From the NCBI GenBank assembly GCA_026708085.1, contig JAPOVP010000043.1, positions 1 through 64,000 of the forward strand: DNA of 64,000 nucleotides, written 5' to 3'. The notes below the pieces were generated by a model. The model did no database searches. It was not told the origin of the DNA and was given only the letters and a program-made list of their open reading frames with translations. Made by a program: the position numbers and the translations under genes. Position 1 is the first letter of the stretch, and every line of letters starts with the position of its first letter. The DNA comes from Caldilineaceae bacterium (lineage in GTDB: Bacteria > Chloroflexota > Anaerolineae > Caldilineales > Caldilineaceae). Shown here in pieces: positions 27,643 through 36,301 of the stretch.

Positions 27643-28212
27643 TCAGTTCTGGCGCAGGTGCGGGCCGGCGCGTGTGTGCGTTTCGGAGTCGTCTGCGGCC
27701 GGATCAGGCAGGGTGAAATTGACGCTATATATGTTGCTGGCGCCGGCGTCAATGGCCGCATCCAACACGGCGTCAATGCTGTCCAGATCCCGGATGGTGA
27801 TGAAGATAGTGTTGCTGGCGTGGTAATGCATCTCATCTTCATTCCGTAGACCGTCCGAGCCGAAAGGTTCGGCATAGATGTTGAAGTGACTGATCCGGAT
27901 GTCCGAAGCGGCGATGTTGCGGGCGTGGAGCGCGTCCCATACATCTGTCACCACGGTCTGGGCGGCTGAAACGGCTTCCTTCACAGTTGGACGCAGAACT
28001 TCCATCCCTATGACAGCCGTCGCTATATCGGGTTCGGTGTTGACGACGCCTTTGCCCGCGATTGATACGGGATGCGGGCCTGCCGGGGCCAGAGACACCG
28101 CATCTGTCAAAGCAGGTGTCGTTGCAGAGAATAGGGCAAAAAACGCGGTCAAGGTGAATGCCAGTATCATGCCGATGTCAACTGCCATTCTGAATGGATT
28201 TGTTTGCGGCAT
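27643..28212 (-). CDS. SIMPL-domain (DUF541) exported protein, C-terminally shortened
   Basis: From the ATG at 28212 (GAGGAGG six bases upstream) the product has 189 residues: a membrane/signal segment near 10-35, then the SIMPL core SIAGKGVVNTEPDIATAVIGM, a helix EAVSAAQTVVTDVWDALHA, ISHFNIYAEP, and AVLDAAIDAGASNIYSVNFTL. Family proteins normally continue with a helix rich in Ala/Lys (residues that pack against the sheet) and a final strand; here the frame stops soon after. Another minus-strand frame beyond 27690 reads ARTDRLAKRLGLSTAG, which resembles part of the missing helix, so a frameshift is likely. Function of the family is poorly known. Confidence 0.7.
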   Translation of the reverse strand: MPQTNPFRMAVDIGMILAFTLTAFFALFSATTPALTDAVSLAPAGPHPVSIAGKGVVNTEPDIATAVIGMEVLRPTVKEAVSAAQTVVTDVWDALHARNIAASDIRISHFNIYAEPFGSDGLRNEDEMHYHASNTIFITIRDLDSIDAVLDAAIDAGASNIYSVNFTLPDPAADDSETHTRAGPHLRQN

Positions 28213-28556
28213 TGCGTGCCTCCTCGTCGCGGCCGTCATCACTGATTTATGAGAACGCCGCCGCTTTCCCTTTTTGACCTGTCCGGCGGACCCGGAAGTC
28301 AGGTCGTTCCCCGAAGAGAACAGCAGACAGCGAACTGTCAATTCGTGTTTTGGCAATGGTGCCAGGGTAAAGGTCTTGCACAGTTCCAAGAATAGGATAC
28401 GCGCTATCAAAGGGGGTTGTCGTGTCCAGATATACCGAATCCGGTACAAAGAGGTTCCAAAATCGGTATGTTGGTTGATATAATTTCTTTTGGTGGGGAT
28501 GTAAGCGGCGCGTAGCGCCTACCTGACCACAGACGGCCGACAGCGAGGAGGAAGCG
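28213..28556. promoter_or_regulatory. Divergent region with a candidate operator for the XRE regulator
   Basis: Between the SIMPL gene (minus) and the XRE-type regulator (plus) there is no gene. A TATAAT hexamer is at 28479-28484, 73 bp before the regulator start, without a clear -35. Just upstream, ATACCGA (28432-28438) and TCGGTAT (28463-28469) form an inverted repeat with a 24-base spacer. Position suggests an autoregulatory operator, but arms of 7 bp are weak evidence. Confidence 0.35.
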
Positions 28557-29435
28557 GTGGAACACAGGACTTTCGGCAAGGTCGTCGCCGCGCTGCGCCG
28601 GGAGCAAATTGACTTTGCCAGCGGTCACAGTTGGAGCCAGCGGCAGCTTGCAGAAGAGACGGGGTTGACCGCGCGGATTGTGGGCAAGATTGAACGGGGC
28701 GAGCAGGCGCGGCTGGACGGGGGGATATTGCAGGGGTTGGCGCAGGCCTTCCAACTCACATCCTTTGAACGCCGAGAGTTTTTCGCCATGGCCAGCGAGG
28801 TGAAGGACGCTTCGCTCGTGCGCGGCGCTCTCGGCAGCGAGGATGTTTTTGCGGAGGTCTGGGCGTTGTTGGACAGTCTGTGCGCGCCCGCGTTCCTCAT
28901 GGACCCCTTCGCCGATATCATCGGCGTCAACCGCGCGCTGCTGGCCTTTCACGACTTGAACCTGGCCCAGCTCCAAGCTGTCCGGACGACTGCTGCGGGC
29001 GCGAATAGCATCGCTTTTCTGATGGCTCCAGGGGGGCGATTGCGCGAGATGCTGGGGCGCGGGTGGCGGCCCATCGCCCTGGCCAATATGCAGCAATGGC
29101 GGGCCATGACACTGCGTTACCGGCACACTGCCCGCTTCCGGCAGCTTTTCAGCGCCCTGTCCGCCTATCCCGACTTTTACGGTTTGTGGGCAGACAGCCA
29201 CGAGGAAGGTTACGACGACTACAGCCGCCTGCGCAGCTATTCTTACTTACACGGAGCGCATGGGCCGGTGGCGTACACTGTCTTCACCAATACCAGCGTC
29301 AGCGCTTACGGCGAGTTGTATCTTTCCACGTTTGTGCCCCAGGACCGCGTCACGACCGTTCTTTTTCAGGAGCTGGCGGGTAAGGGCGGCCAGGCGCAGT
29401 CGCTCGCTCCCTGGCCGAATCCCAGCCTGGACTGA
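28557..29435 (+). CDS. XRE-family transcriptional regulator with MmyB-like sensor domain
   Basis: DNA-binding regulator of 292 residues. A Cro/C1-type helix-turn-helix fills about residues 5-75 (WSQRQLAEETGLTARIVGKIERGE). The rest resembles the PAS-like MmyB ligand-binding domain (APAFLMDPFADIIGVNRALLAF, then FRQLFSALSAYPDFYGLWADSHEE and a strand SAYGELYLSTFVP), which in other bacteria binds fatty-acid-like ligands. The start is GTG 28557 after GAGGAAG. Its TGA stop (29433-29435) lies one base before the left end of an IS5-family remnant, so the true C-terminus may have been altered by the insertion. Confidence 0.82.
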   Translation: MEHRTFGKVVAALRREQIDFASGHSWSQRQLAEETGLTARIVGKIERGEQARLDGGILQGLAQAFQLTSFERREFFAMASEVKDASLVRGALGSEDVFAEVWALLDSLCAPAFLMDPFADIIGVNRALLAFHDLNLAQLQAVRTTAAGANSIAFLMAPGGRLREMLGRGWRPIALANMQQWRAMTLRYRHTARFRQLFSALSAYPDFYGLWADSHEEGYDDYSRLRSYSYLHGAHGPVAYTVFTNTSVSAYGELYLSTFVPQDRVTTVLFQELAGKGGQAQSLAPWPNPSLD

Positions 29436-29436
29436 G

Positions 29437-30328
29437 GTGGGCATTTGAAAATTCCTGCCTGGCAGAATAGGGAGCAGGAACTAACCCATTCAGGCCAAGC
29501 AGAAGAGTACATCGTCACACGGAATTCGTGGGTACGAACAATGTTCTGACTCAACAGGAATTGGAAGTCATCAAGCCGTTTCTGTGATGTGAACGGAAAG
29601 GGGCGGGACGGCAGACGGCATTGGAAATGCGGCAAGTAATGAATGCGATATTCTATGGGCTGCGCACTGGCTGTCCTCGGAGATACTTGCCGCATCATTT
29701 CCCCAATTTCAACAGTGTTTACTATCATTTTCGCAAGATGTGGCGCAATCGACTTTGGCAGCGGATGGACAGTGCCTTGTGCCGACTAAGCCGGCAGCTA
29801 CAGGGGAGGCAACCTGAGCCGAGTGCCGCAATCATCGACGGCCAGAGTGTGAAGAAAACCGAAGCGGGTGGTGTACGCGGCTACGATACAGGCAAAAAGA
29901 TCAACGGACGCAAACGTCATATCGCAACCGACACCTTGGGGAAAGTGGTGGCCGTCGTTGTCCATGCAGCCAACATTCAGGACTATTATGGCGCCAGGCA
30001 ACTCCAGCGTTTGCTACATCAATTCACGCATTTTTCACAACGTATCTGGGCGAACAGCGTCTGTGGAAGGGCTGGCTTGGGAGAATGGTTGCTGGGTTCC
30101 TTTCAAATCGTGCTCGAAACCGTCAAACGCAACCCAGGGCAAGAGGGCTTCGCTGTCCTCTGGCGTCGTTGGGTTGTCGAGCGTACTTTCGCCCGGCCAG
30201 GTCGCCATCGCCGCCTGAGCAAAGACTACGAACACTGCAGCCTGAGTAGCGAAGGCTTTATCGACCTCGCTTCCATCTGCCCTATGGTTCGTCGTGTTGC
30301 CGCCGCTACTTAATTTTCAAACAGGCTC
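29437..30328 (+). mobile_element. IS5-family insertion sequence remnant
   Basis: An 892-bp element bounded by imperfect inverted repeats. The right end, read inward on the minus strand, is GAGCCTGTTTGAAAATT (30312-30328); the left end at 29437-29453 shares TTTGAAAATT but differs in the outer seven bases. The transposase inside is broken. No convincing target-site duplication is seen. The element fills the space between the stop codon of the XRE regulator (29435) and the stop codon of the YfhO gene (30329-30331). Confidence 0.8.
29501..30313 (+). pseudogene. Degenerate IS5-family DDE transposase
   Basis: The frame encodes the N-terminal piece LTQQELEVIKPFL, is stopped by an in-frame TGA at 29585-29587, and then continues in the same frame with MNAIFYGLRTGCPRRYLPHHFPN, IIDGQSVKKTE (first catalytic Asp), RGYDTGKKINGRKRHI and VVHAANIQD. 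The region that should read WADGGYRG reads IWANSVCGRAG, so the second catalytic Asp is replaced by Asn. The third residue, Glu in RWVVERTFA, and RRLSKDYE are kept. No proper start codon precedes the TGA. The transposase is almost certainly inactive. Confidence 0.88.
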
Positions 30329-32836
30329 TTAGAGCCAATCGTGGTCCTGACTACTCCTGCCGAGAGTCCGCCACAGTGAGAGACCCACCAGCAACAGTAT
30401 CCCCACGCTAAAAAGAACGAGGCCGCGGCGCCAGCTTGCGGGCGCATACCATAGTCGTACATCCAAGTCTCCAGAGGGCACTGCCAACGCGCGCAGGGTG
30501 TAATTGGCCCTCCATACGGGGGTGGATTCGCCGTTTACGGTCGCCAGCCAGCCCGGGAACCAGACTTCACTAAGAAGAAGATAGCCCGGCCTTTCGGCAT
30601 GGGCGGCCAGCAGGATCTCGTTGGGGCTGTATGCGAGGACCGATACGGTTCCTGACGTATTTGTTGGGATTGACTCGTCCGTGGTCGCGGGAATGGACGG
30701 ACTGTCATGGGGCTGCGCCAGTACAACGGTTTGCAGCGGTTCGAACGAGGGTTGTTTCAGGGCAGTGAGCACGGCTTCTTCGTCAGGGAGGATCTGGGCC
30801 GCAGGAACCAGCCAGGCGCGGGGCAATGGATCGGGGTTTTCGTAGACGGCGAGAGGGCCGGGGCCGTCGTAGGCCAGTGTATATTGGTCATCCAAGGGCG
30901 TGCCGTCGCGCACGATGACGAAACGCACGTTGTACATGTCGTAAATGCGCGTGTGTCGCCCGGGATTGTTGTCCCATAGCCCCTGCCAGTGCGTCAGTAC
31001 CAGGGGGTTGTATATCCCCCACACATCCTGGAGCCCGAAGAGCGCGGCGGTATTGGGCTGCCACAGATCGTAGATGCCGGTGCGAACGTCGATGCGGAAA
31101 TGGTCGAGATTGGTGTGGGGTGGAGCGCGGCGGGCAGTGTCCCGGCCGGCTGTCTCATTGGTGCCGGCCTGTTCATGCAGAAAGGCGATAATCTCGGGCT
31201 GGGCAAAACTACGTGACGGGTCATTCCTGCTCACGTCAATGTTTACGGCAGCAACGGTCAGTTCCAACAACAAGAGGATGAACAGAAGCGCGGAAAACAT
31301 GCCGCCGGCGAGACGCTTGCGCCGGTAGAGGGCCACCAGCAGCGACACAGCCAGCCAGACGGAAATTGCAAGGAGGACAGCTTGGGCCGACATGGAGGCG
31401 CGCTGCATTGCGATGGGATCTCCATCGAGAACGCGCGTGGTTAGCAAAGTCAGCGGGATGGCGATGACGAGAAGCGCGGGGGCGCCGAAACCAATCAGGG
31501 AGAGATACAGTGTGCGAGGGGAGGGTTGGGGATGTTCCCGGTTTCCGCTCTTGGCTCCCAGCAGGGCATCCAACCCGAAGGCGGCAAGCACAGACAGGGC
31601 CAAGGCCCACAGGACGATGGTTCGGGCGGGGGCCTGGAAGCTGCCGTAGACGGGCAGGATACGAGTCAGCCAGCCGTGGACTGGCGTGTTGCCGCCGAGG
31701 GAGATGACGAAGCCAGACAGGGCGAGCGCGAGCCAGGGAAGCAGGCGGCGGCGCTTTTCCGGCAAGGGCAACAGGATGGCGCCGGCCGCGAGCAGGAGAG
31801 TCACCAGTCCGGCATAGGGCAGTTCGACGCGGTCCCACGAACCCCAGTAGTCCCACGGTCCGCGTCCGAAGAAGCCGGGTGTGAGCATGCCGATGAAAGC
31901 GGGTCCCGGCGCGAGTGAGTAGGATACGGTGTCCTGGTAGTCGAATTCCCCTCTTTGTGTGTAAGGCAGCATTTCAAAGGCGGGGAGAAGGATAGGGGCA
32001 GAGAGAAGGGCTGTGAGAATGAAGACTGTGAGGGGGTATTGAAGGCTCGGCAGGGACTGTCGAAGGGCTGTCGTGTGGGATCCTCTAGCCAGATTCTCCC
32101 AGTAGTCAACTCCCGAAAAGCCCAATGAATAGATCGCCACGATCATGGCCAGATAGTAGCTGCTCTGGGCGTGGCCGGCGTAGTTGGCTATGGCGAAGAG
32201 CACGGCGGCGACGCCGGCCCAAGGGAGGCTGCGGCGGGTCAGGGCGAGGTGGCAGGCGGTGAGGATCCAGCCGCTCCATGAGAGGACGGCGACGAGATTG
32301 AGATTGCCAAGATGGATGAACAGAATGTCGCAGAGGCCGAAGGCGAGACCGGCCAGCAGAGCAGCGGGCCGGCTGTGGCCGAGGGTGCGCACGAGCACGT
32401 AAACACCAAGTCCTGCCCACCAGAAGTGGCTGATGCTGAGGAACTGCATCCAGCGGTAATCAAAGTTGGGATTGAGCAGGAACAGAAGCAGATTAGGGGG
32501 ATAGAGGAATCCGGCCTGAATGTCGGTGATGAAAGGCGCGCCGCCGTAAAGGTGCGGATTCCATAGAGGCAGGCTACCCTGGCTGATGGTGTGGGCGGCG
32601 AAGCGGTAGATGGGGAAGAGGAAGCTGACCAAGTCGCCGCCGTCGGCCGGCTGGTAGACGGCGCCGCTGATGGTGCGTCCGAAGAAGGCTGCGAACATTG
32701 CGGCCAGCAGGGCTGCGGACAGCAGATCCCAGCGCCGCTCGTCACGGCGAAATGTCAGCAATGCAATTGTGCCGGCCCAAAGCAGGAGGATGAGAAGTCC
32801 GATGCTGACGGGCAGGAACTCTGTTCGAACAGTCAT
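30329..32836 (-). CDS. YfhO-family polytopic membrane protein
   Basis: Large membrane protein of 835 residues resembling YfhO (GT-C-like fold, linked in Firmicutes to lipoteichoic-acid glycosylation). From the ATG at 32836 it has an N-terminal helix, then the loop DGGDLVSFLFPIYRF with an acidic pair typical of GT-C enzymes, SQGSLPLWNPHLYGG and PFITDIQAGFLYPPN, about ten more helices to residue 540, and an extracytoplasmic C-terminal region with a final helix near 810. The substrate here is unknown. The frame runs to 33049 but upstream sequence lacks coding character. Its stop codon abuts the IS remnant. Confidence 0.87.
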   Translation of the reverse strand: MTVRTEFLPVSIGLLILLLWAGTIALLTFRRDERRWDLLSAALLAAMFAAFFGRTISGAVYQPADGGDLVSFLFPIYRFAAHTISQGSLPLWNPHLYGGAPFITDIQAGFLYPPNLLLFLLNPNFDYRWMQFLSISHFWWAGLGVYVLVRTLGHSRPAALLAGLAFGLCDILFIHLGNLNLVAVLSWSGWILTACHLALTRRSLPWAGVAAVLFAIANYAGHAQSSYYLAMIVAIYSLGFSGVDYWENLARGSHTTALRQSLPSLQYPLTVFILTALLSAPILLPAFEMLPYTQRGEFDYQDTVSYSLAPGPAFIGMLTPGFFGRGPWDYWGSWDRVELPYAGLVTLLLAAGAILLPLPEKRRRLLPWLALALSGFVISLGGNTPVHGWLTRILPVYGSFQAPARTIVLWALALSVLAAFGLDALLGAKSGNREHPQPSPRTLYLSLIGFGAPALLVIAIPLTLLTTRVLDGDPIAMQRASMSAQAVLLAISVWLAVSLLVALYRRKRLAGGMFSALLFILLLLELTVAAVNIDVSRNDPSRSFAQPEIIAFLHEQAGTNETAGRDTARRAPPHTNLDHFRIDVRTGIYDLWQPNTAALFGLQDVWGIYNPLVLTHWQGLWDNNPGRHTRIYDMYNVRFVIVRDGTPLDDQYTLAYDGPGPLAVYENPDPLPRAWLVPAAQILPDEEAVLTALKQPSFEPLQTVVLAQPHDSPSIPATTDESIPTNTSGTVSVLAYSPNEILLAAHAERPGYLLLSEVWFPGWLATVNGESTPVWRANYTLRALAVPSGDLDVRLWYAPASWRRGLVLFSVGILLLVGLSLWRTLGRSSQDHDWL

Positions 32837-33063
32837 GGCGCGAAGTATAAGACCCAGGACATGGCGTTGGCGGACATTTGGCTTGCGACGCCGCTCTTGA
32901 TTGCCGCAGTACATCGCCTGCCGGTTCCAGTTCAGAAGCGACCGCTGCAGTGGCGCTCCAGCGGCTGTATGGTATAACAGATGAAGAACGATCAAAAGGA
33001 ATTGGTGGCTTGAAAGAGAAAGGCGAGCAGCCTTTCTTATGTTGATCACAGTTGGAGCGAAAT

Positions 33064-34662
33064 GTGCAGGCGGATCTGGTGTTATTCAACGGCAACATCC
33101 GTACGATGGACGCGGGGCGACCCCGGGTTTCGGCGGTGGCGATCGCGGGGGACCGCTTTGCGGCCGCGGGCAGCGACAGTGCTATGCGGGCGCTGTTGGC
33201 GCCGGGCGGGCGGGAGGTTGATTTGCGGGGCGCGACGGTCGTGCCCGGATTCATTGACGCCCACATCCATTTTCTTTCCTACGGGATGAGTCTGCGGGAG
33301 ATTAATCTCAGCGGCACGGTAACGTTGTCGTCGGCGCTGGAGCGGGTCGGAAGGAGGGCTGCAGAAACGGCGCCGGGTCAGTGGCTGACGGGCCAGGGCT
33401 GGGACCAGTCAGTGTGGGAGGGCGGCGCGTTTCCTGCGGCTGCACAGTTGGACGCAGTGGCGGGGGAGCATCCGGTTTACCTGGCGCGCAAGTGCGGACA
33501 CGCGGCTTGGGTGAACAGCCTTGCGTTGGAACGGGTGGGGATCACGGCCCATACGGAAGACCCGGAGGGCGGCGAGATTGTGCGCGATGGGGAGGGAAGA
33601 CCGACGGGCATTCTCCTGGAAAGGGCGATGGAGCTGGCGTTCCCTTGCATGGCCGAGCCGTCGGACGAGGAGGCGGTGACGGCGGTGCGGCAGGCGCAGG
33701 AAGTGACCAACCGTATGGGGATCGTGGGCGTACACACGAAGGAGGCGGCAGCATCTCTACGGGCCTTTCAGCAACTGCGGGCAGAGGGAGATCTCACGCT
33801 GCGCACGGTGGCGCAGATCCCGGTGGCAGAGCTGGATAGTGCCATCCGGCTGGGTTTGCGCACAGGGCTTGGCGATGAGTTTTTGCGCATCGGCGGGGTG
33901 AAGGTGTTCAGCGACGGTGCGCTGGGGCCGCGTACGGCGTGGATGATGGCGCCGTACGACGGCGAGCCGGACAATATGGGCATCGCGGTGACCGGGGCTG
34001 AGGAGATGGCTGACATTATTGCCAGGGCTACTGACGCGGGACTGGCGGTGGTCACACATGCCATTGGCGACCGGGCGAATCGCATGGTGCTGGACGCGCT
34101 GCAGACGAGCCGCCGGGCTGGGCGGGGGCTGCATTTGCGGCACCGGATCGAGCACGCGCAGGTGCTGCATGTGGAGGACATTGCCCGCTTTGCGGAGTTG
34201 GATATCATCGCGTCGGTGCAGCCGATCCACGCCACGCAGGATATGCTTCTTGCCGACAGATTTTGGGGGGAACGGAGCCGCTATGCCTACGCTTTTCGGA
34301 GCTTGTGGGACAGCGGGGCGAAGCTGGCCTTCGGTTCGGATGCGCCGGTGGAGACGCCGGACGTGATCCAGGGGATCCATGCGGCGGTTACGCGGATGCG
34401 GGCGGACGGAAGTCCCGGCGGTGAGGGCTGGTATCCGGAGGAGCGGCTGACCGTGGAGGAGGCGGTGTGGGGGTATACGGTCGGGGCGGCTTACGCGGGC
34501 GGCACGGAAAGCAGCCAGGGCAGCATCACGCCGGGCAAGTTGGCAGACCTGGTGGTGCTGTCGCAGGATATATTCACGATCCATCCGATGGCGATTTTGG
34601 AGACGGACGTGGAGGCTACGCTGTTTGGCGGCGCGTTTGTGTGGGGGGAACCGGCTCTCTGA
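33064..34662 (+). CDS. YtcJ-like amidohydrolase (amidohydrolase family 3)
   Basis: Metal-dependent hydrolase of 532 residues. The beta-sandwich N-terminus (ADLVLFNGNIRTMD) leads to the first metal site DAHIHF with His67 and His69; later landmarks are GGVKVFSDGALG, VVTHAIGDRA, LRHRIEHAQ and LAFGSDAPVETPD, and a C-terminal GKLADLVVLSQD that completes the sandwich. This set is typical of the N-substituted formamide deformylase/YtcJ group; the substrate is unknown. GTG 33064 is preferred over TTG 33052 because GGAG lies six bases before it. The next gene starts 77 bp downstream. Confidence 0.9.
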   Translation: MQADLVLFNGNIRTMDAGRPRVSAVAIAGDRFAAAGSDSAMRALLAPGGREVDLRGATVVPGFIDAHIHFLSYGMSLREINLSGTVTLSSALERVGRRAAETAPGQWLTGQGWDQSVWEGGAFPAAAQLDAVAGEHPVYLARKCGHAAWVNSLALERVGITAHTEDPEGGEIVRDGEGRPTGILLERAMELAFPCMAEPSDEEAVTAVRQAQEVTNRMGIVGVHTKEAAASLRAFQQLRAEGDLTLRTVAQIPVAELDSAIRLGLRTGLGDEFLRIGGVKVFSDGALGPRTAWMMAPYDGEPDNMGIAVTGAEEMADIIARATDAGLAVVTHAIGDRANRMVLDALQTSRRAGRGLHLRHRIEHAQVLHVEDIARFAELDIIASVQPIHATQDMLLADRFWGERSRYAYAFRSLWDSGAKLAFGSDAPVETPDVIQGIHAAVTRMRADGSPGGEGWYPEERLTVEEAVWGYTVGAAYAGGTESSQGSITPGKLADLVVLSQDIFTIHPMAILETDVEATLFGGAFVWGEPAL

Positions 34663-34739
34663 ACAAGCTTGGTTTTTCATTGGCAATGCGTAAGTGAGGC
34701 GTACGCCGCGGACTTTCTTTTCTTTCGGCGCTTCAGAGA

Positions 34740-35834
34740 ATGGCGTTCATTCCCGGCCTGGAATTGAGCAGACGGTTCTATTGGGAGGCGGTGCGGCCTG
34801 TGCTCGACGGGTCATGGCCCGGCCTGCCGCATGCCGCTGCCTTGATTGGATCCGGTTCGGAGACGCTGGGGTTTGACGACGAGATGTCGACGGACCATGG
34901 CTGGGGGCCGCGGCTGCAACTTTTCCTGTGCCCTGAGGATTGGATGACTCACGCTGAAAATATCGACGCGGCGCTGCGCGATGGACTGCCGCACAGTTTT
35001 CTGGGCTACCCGACGAATTTCAGTGAACCGGATCCCGAAGACAATGGAGTCCAGCTGCTGGAGGCCACGGTTAGCGGGCCAGTAAATCACAGGGTGGAAA
35101 CGCAGACGATCGGCGGGTTTTTCTGCGGGTACTTGAATTTTGACATCGGGAAAGAGATTGGGACGGCGGACTGGCTGACTTTTCCCCAGCAGAAGCTGCG
35201 GACGATCGCGGCAGGCGGGATCTTTAACGACGAGATCGGCCTGGAGGACGTGCGGTCGCGTTTCAGTTGGTATCCGCGGGATGTGTGGCTTTATCTGCTG
35301 GCTGCGAGTTGGGCTCGGGTTGGGCAGGAGGAACACTTGATGGGGCGGGCGGGCCTGGTAGGCGACGAGTTGGGCTCGGCGCTGATCGGGGCGAGGCTGG
35401 TCCGGGACGTGATGCGTCTGTGTTTTCTGATGGAGAGACAGTATGCGCCGTATGCCAAGTGGTTCGGGACGGCTTTTGCGCAACTGGAAAGCGCAGCTGG
35501 ATTGACCGACGTATTGCTGGCAGTGCAGAGGGCGGACACGTGGCAGGAGCGTGACCGTTGGCTGAGCGAGGCTTACCGGGTCGCGGCTGGCCGTCATAAC
35601 CGGCTGGGGCTCACGGAACCGATGCCGGAGAGGCCGTTCCAGTTCTTTGGCCGGCCGTTTCGCGTGATGGCGTTGCACGGATTCGCGGAGGCGCTGCTGT
35701 GCTCTGTCCGGGATCCAGAGGTGGCGCAAGTGGCTGAGCGGCGGCCGATTGGGAGCATCGACCAGTTCAGTGACAGCACTGATTTGCTGGAGGCAACGGA
35801 GTTGAGGCCGGCGCTGCGGGCGCTGTATGGATAG
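34740..35834 (+). CDS. DUF4037 nucleotidyltransferase-like protein
   Basis: The 364-residue product has an N-terminal nucleotidyltransferase-like signature: ALIGSGSETLGFDDEMSTD, with Gly-Ser-Gly-Ser at 37-40 and acidic residues Asp46, Asp47 and Asp52 followed by HGWGPRLQLF. A helical C-terminal half (LYLLAASWARVGQEE, DVMRLCFLMERQYAPYAKWFG) fits the DUF4037 domain. Members are widespread in Actinobacteria and Chloroflexi; the target of nucleotide transfer is unknown. The start ATG 34740 lacks a strong ribosome binding site. Confidence 0.8.
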   Translation: MAFIPGLELSRRFYWEAVRPVLDGSWPGLPHAAALIGSGSETLGFDDEMSTDHGWGPRLQLFLCPEDWMTHAENIDAALRDGLPHSFLGYPTNFSEPDPEDNGVQLLEATVSGPVNHRVETQTIGGFFCGYLNFDIGKEIGTADWLTFPQQKLRTIAAGGIFNDEIGLEDVRSRFSWYPRDVWLYLLAASWARVGQEEHLMGRAGLVGDELGSALIGARLVRDVMRLCFLMERQYAPYAKWFGTAFAQLESAAGLTDVLLAVQRADTWQERDRWLSEAYRVAAGRHNRLGLTEPMPERPFQFFGRPFRVMALHGFAEALLCSVRDPEVAQVAERRPIGSIDQFSDSTDLLEATELRPALRALYG

Positions 35835-36301
35835 AGGTTAGTGGTTGGTCGTCAGGAGTCATTGATTTCCGTCTGAATCAGGAATGCCGGATTATCAGGA
35901 TTTCTGTAGCAGGCTCTCGACAGTACTGGCGTTACCGGCAGGGTCTTTGTGGGACTTGCCTCTTCTGACTTGCCCAGCTTATGACTGCATTGGCTCATGC
36001 TCGGAACCAGCCAAGTCTGGGAACGCGGCCGTAGGCATTCGGTCGCAAGCATCCCCGCTACATTGAAGGCACAAACTCGGCGAGGCATGTTGTAAGAGGG
36101 GGGGCGTTGCGGGGGGGAACCCCCCGCACAAGGGAGGCCGCTTGCGACCGACCGCCCAGAAGAGCGAGGAGAGAGTAAAGAGGAGTGAGAGACAGCCAAG
36201 TGCGGCTGTTCTGCTTGGGCAAGGTTGGATTGAAGCCAAATAGGTAGAGAGTCACTTAGAAACATTCGATGGAGCAACCAGACACTTTTGGAGACGGATT
36301 G
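35835..36301. other. Intergenic region with dispersed repeats
   Basis: No gene. The stretch 35870-35915 contains a degenerate tandem-like sequence (CTGAATCAGGAATGCCGG then ATTATCAGGATTTCTG) of the kind seen as scattered low-complexity repeats in some GC-rich genomes. Copy B of the double-hairpin repeat is at 36078-36158. The long minus-strand open frame that spans this region and the next gene is a shadow. Confidence 0.5.
36078..36158. repeat. Double-hairpin intergenic repeat, copy B
   Basis: This copy shares with copy C the left arm GGCGAGGCATGTTGTA and with copies A and C the segment GCGTTGCGGGGG, the G/C hairpin, CACAAGGGAGG and the end GACCGC. The first hairpin has G7/C6 arms with a slightly changed loop (GGAAC), and the second is broken by one change (CTTGCGACC for CTTGCGGCC), so this copy is the most diverged. 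Confidence 0.75.

Noticed and set aside
33757-34686. 309-codon minus-strand frame opposite the amidohydrolase
   Set aside because: Shadow frame rich in His/Arg/Pro; the plus-strand gene has all metal-site motifs.
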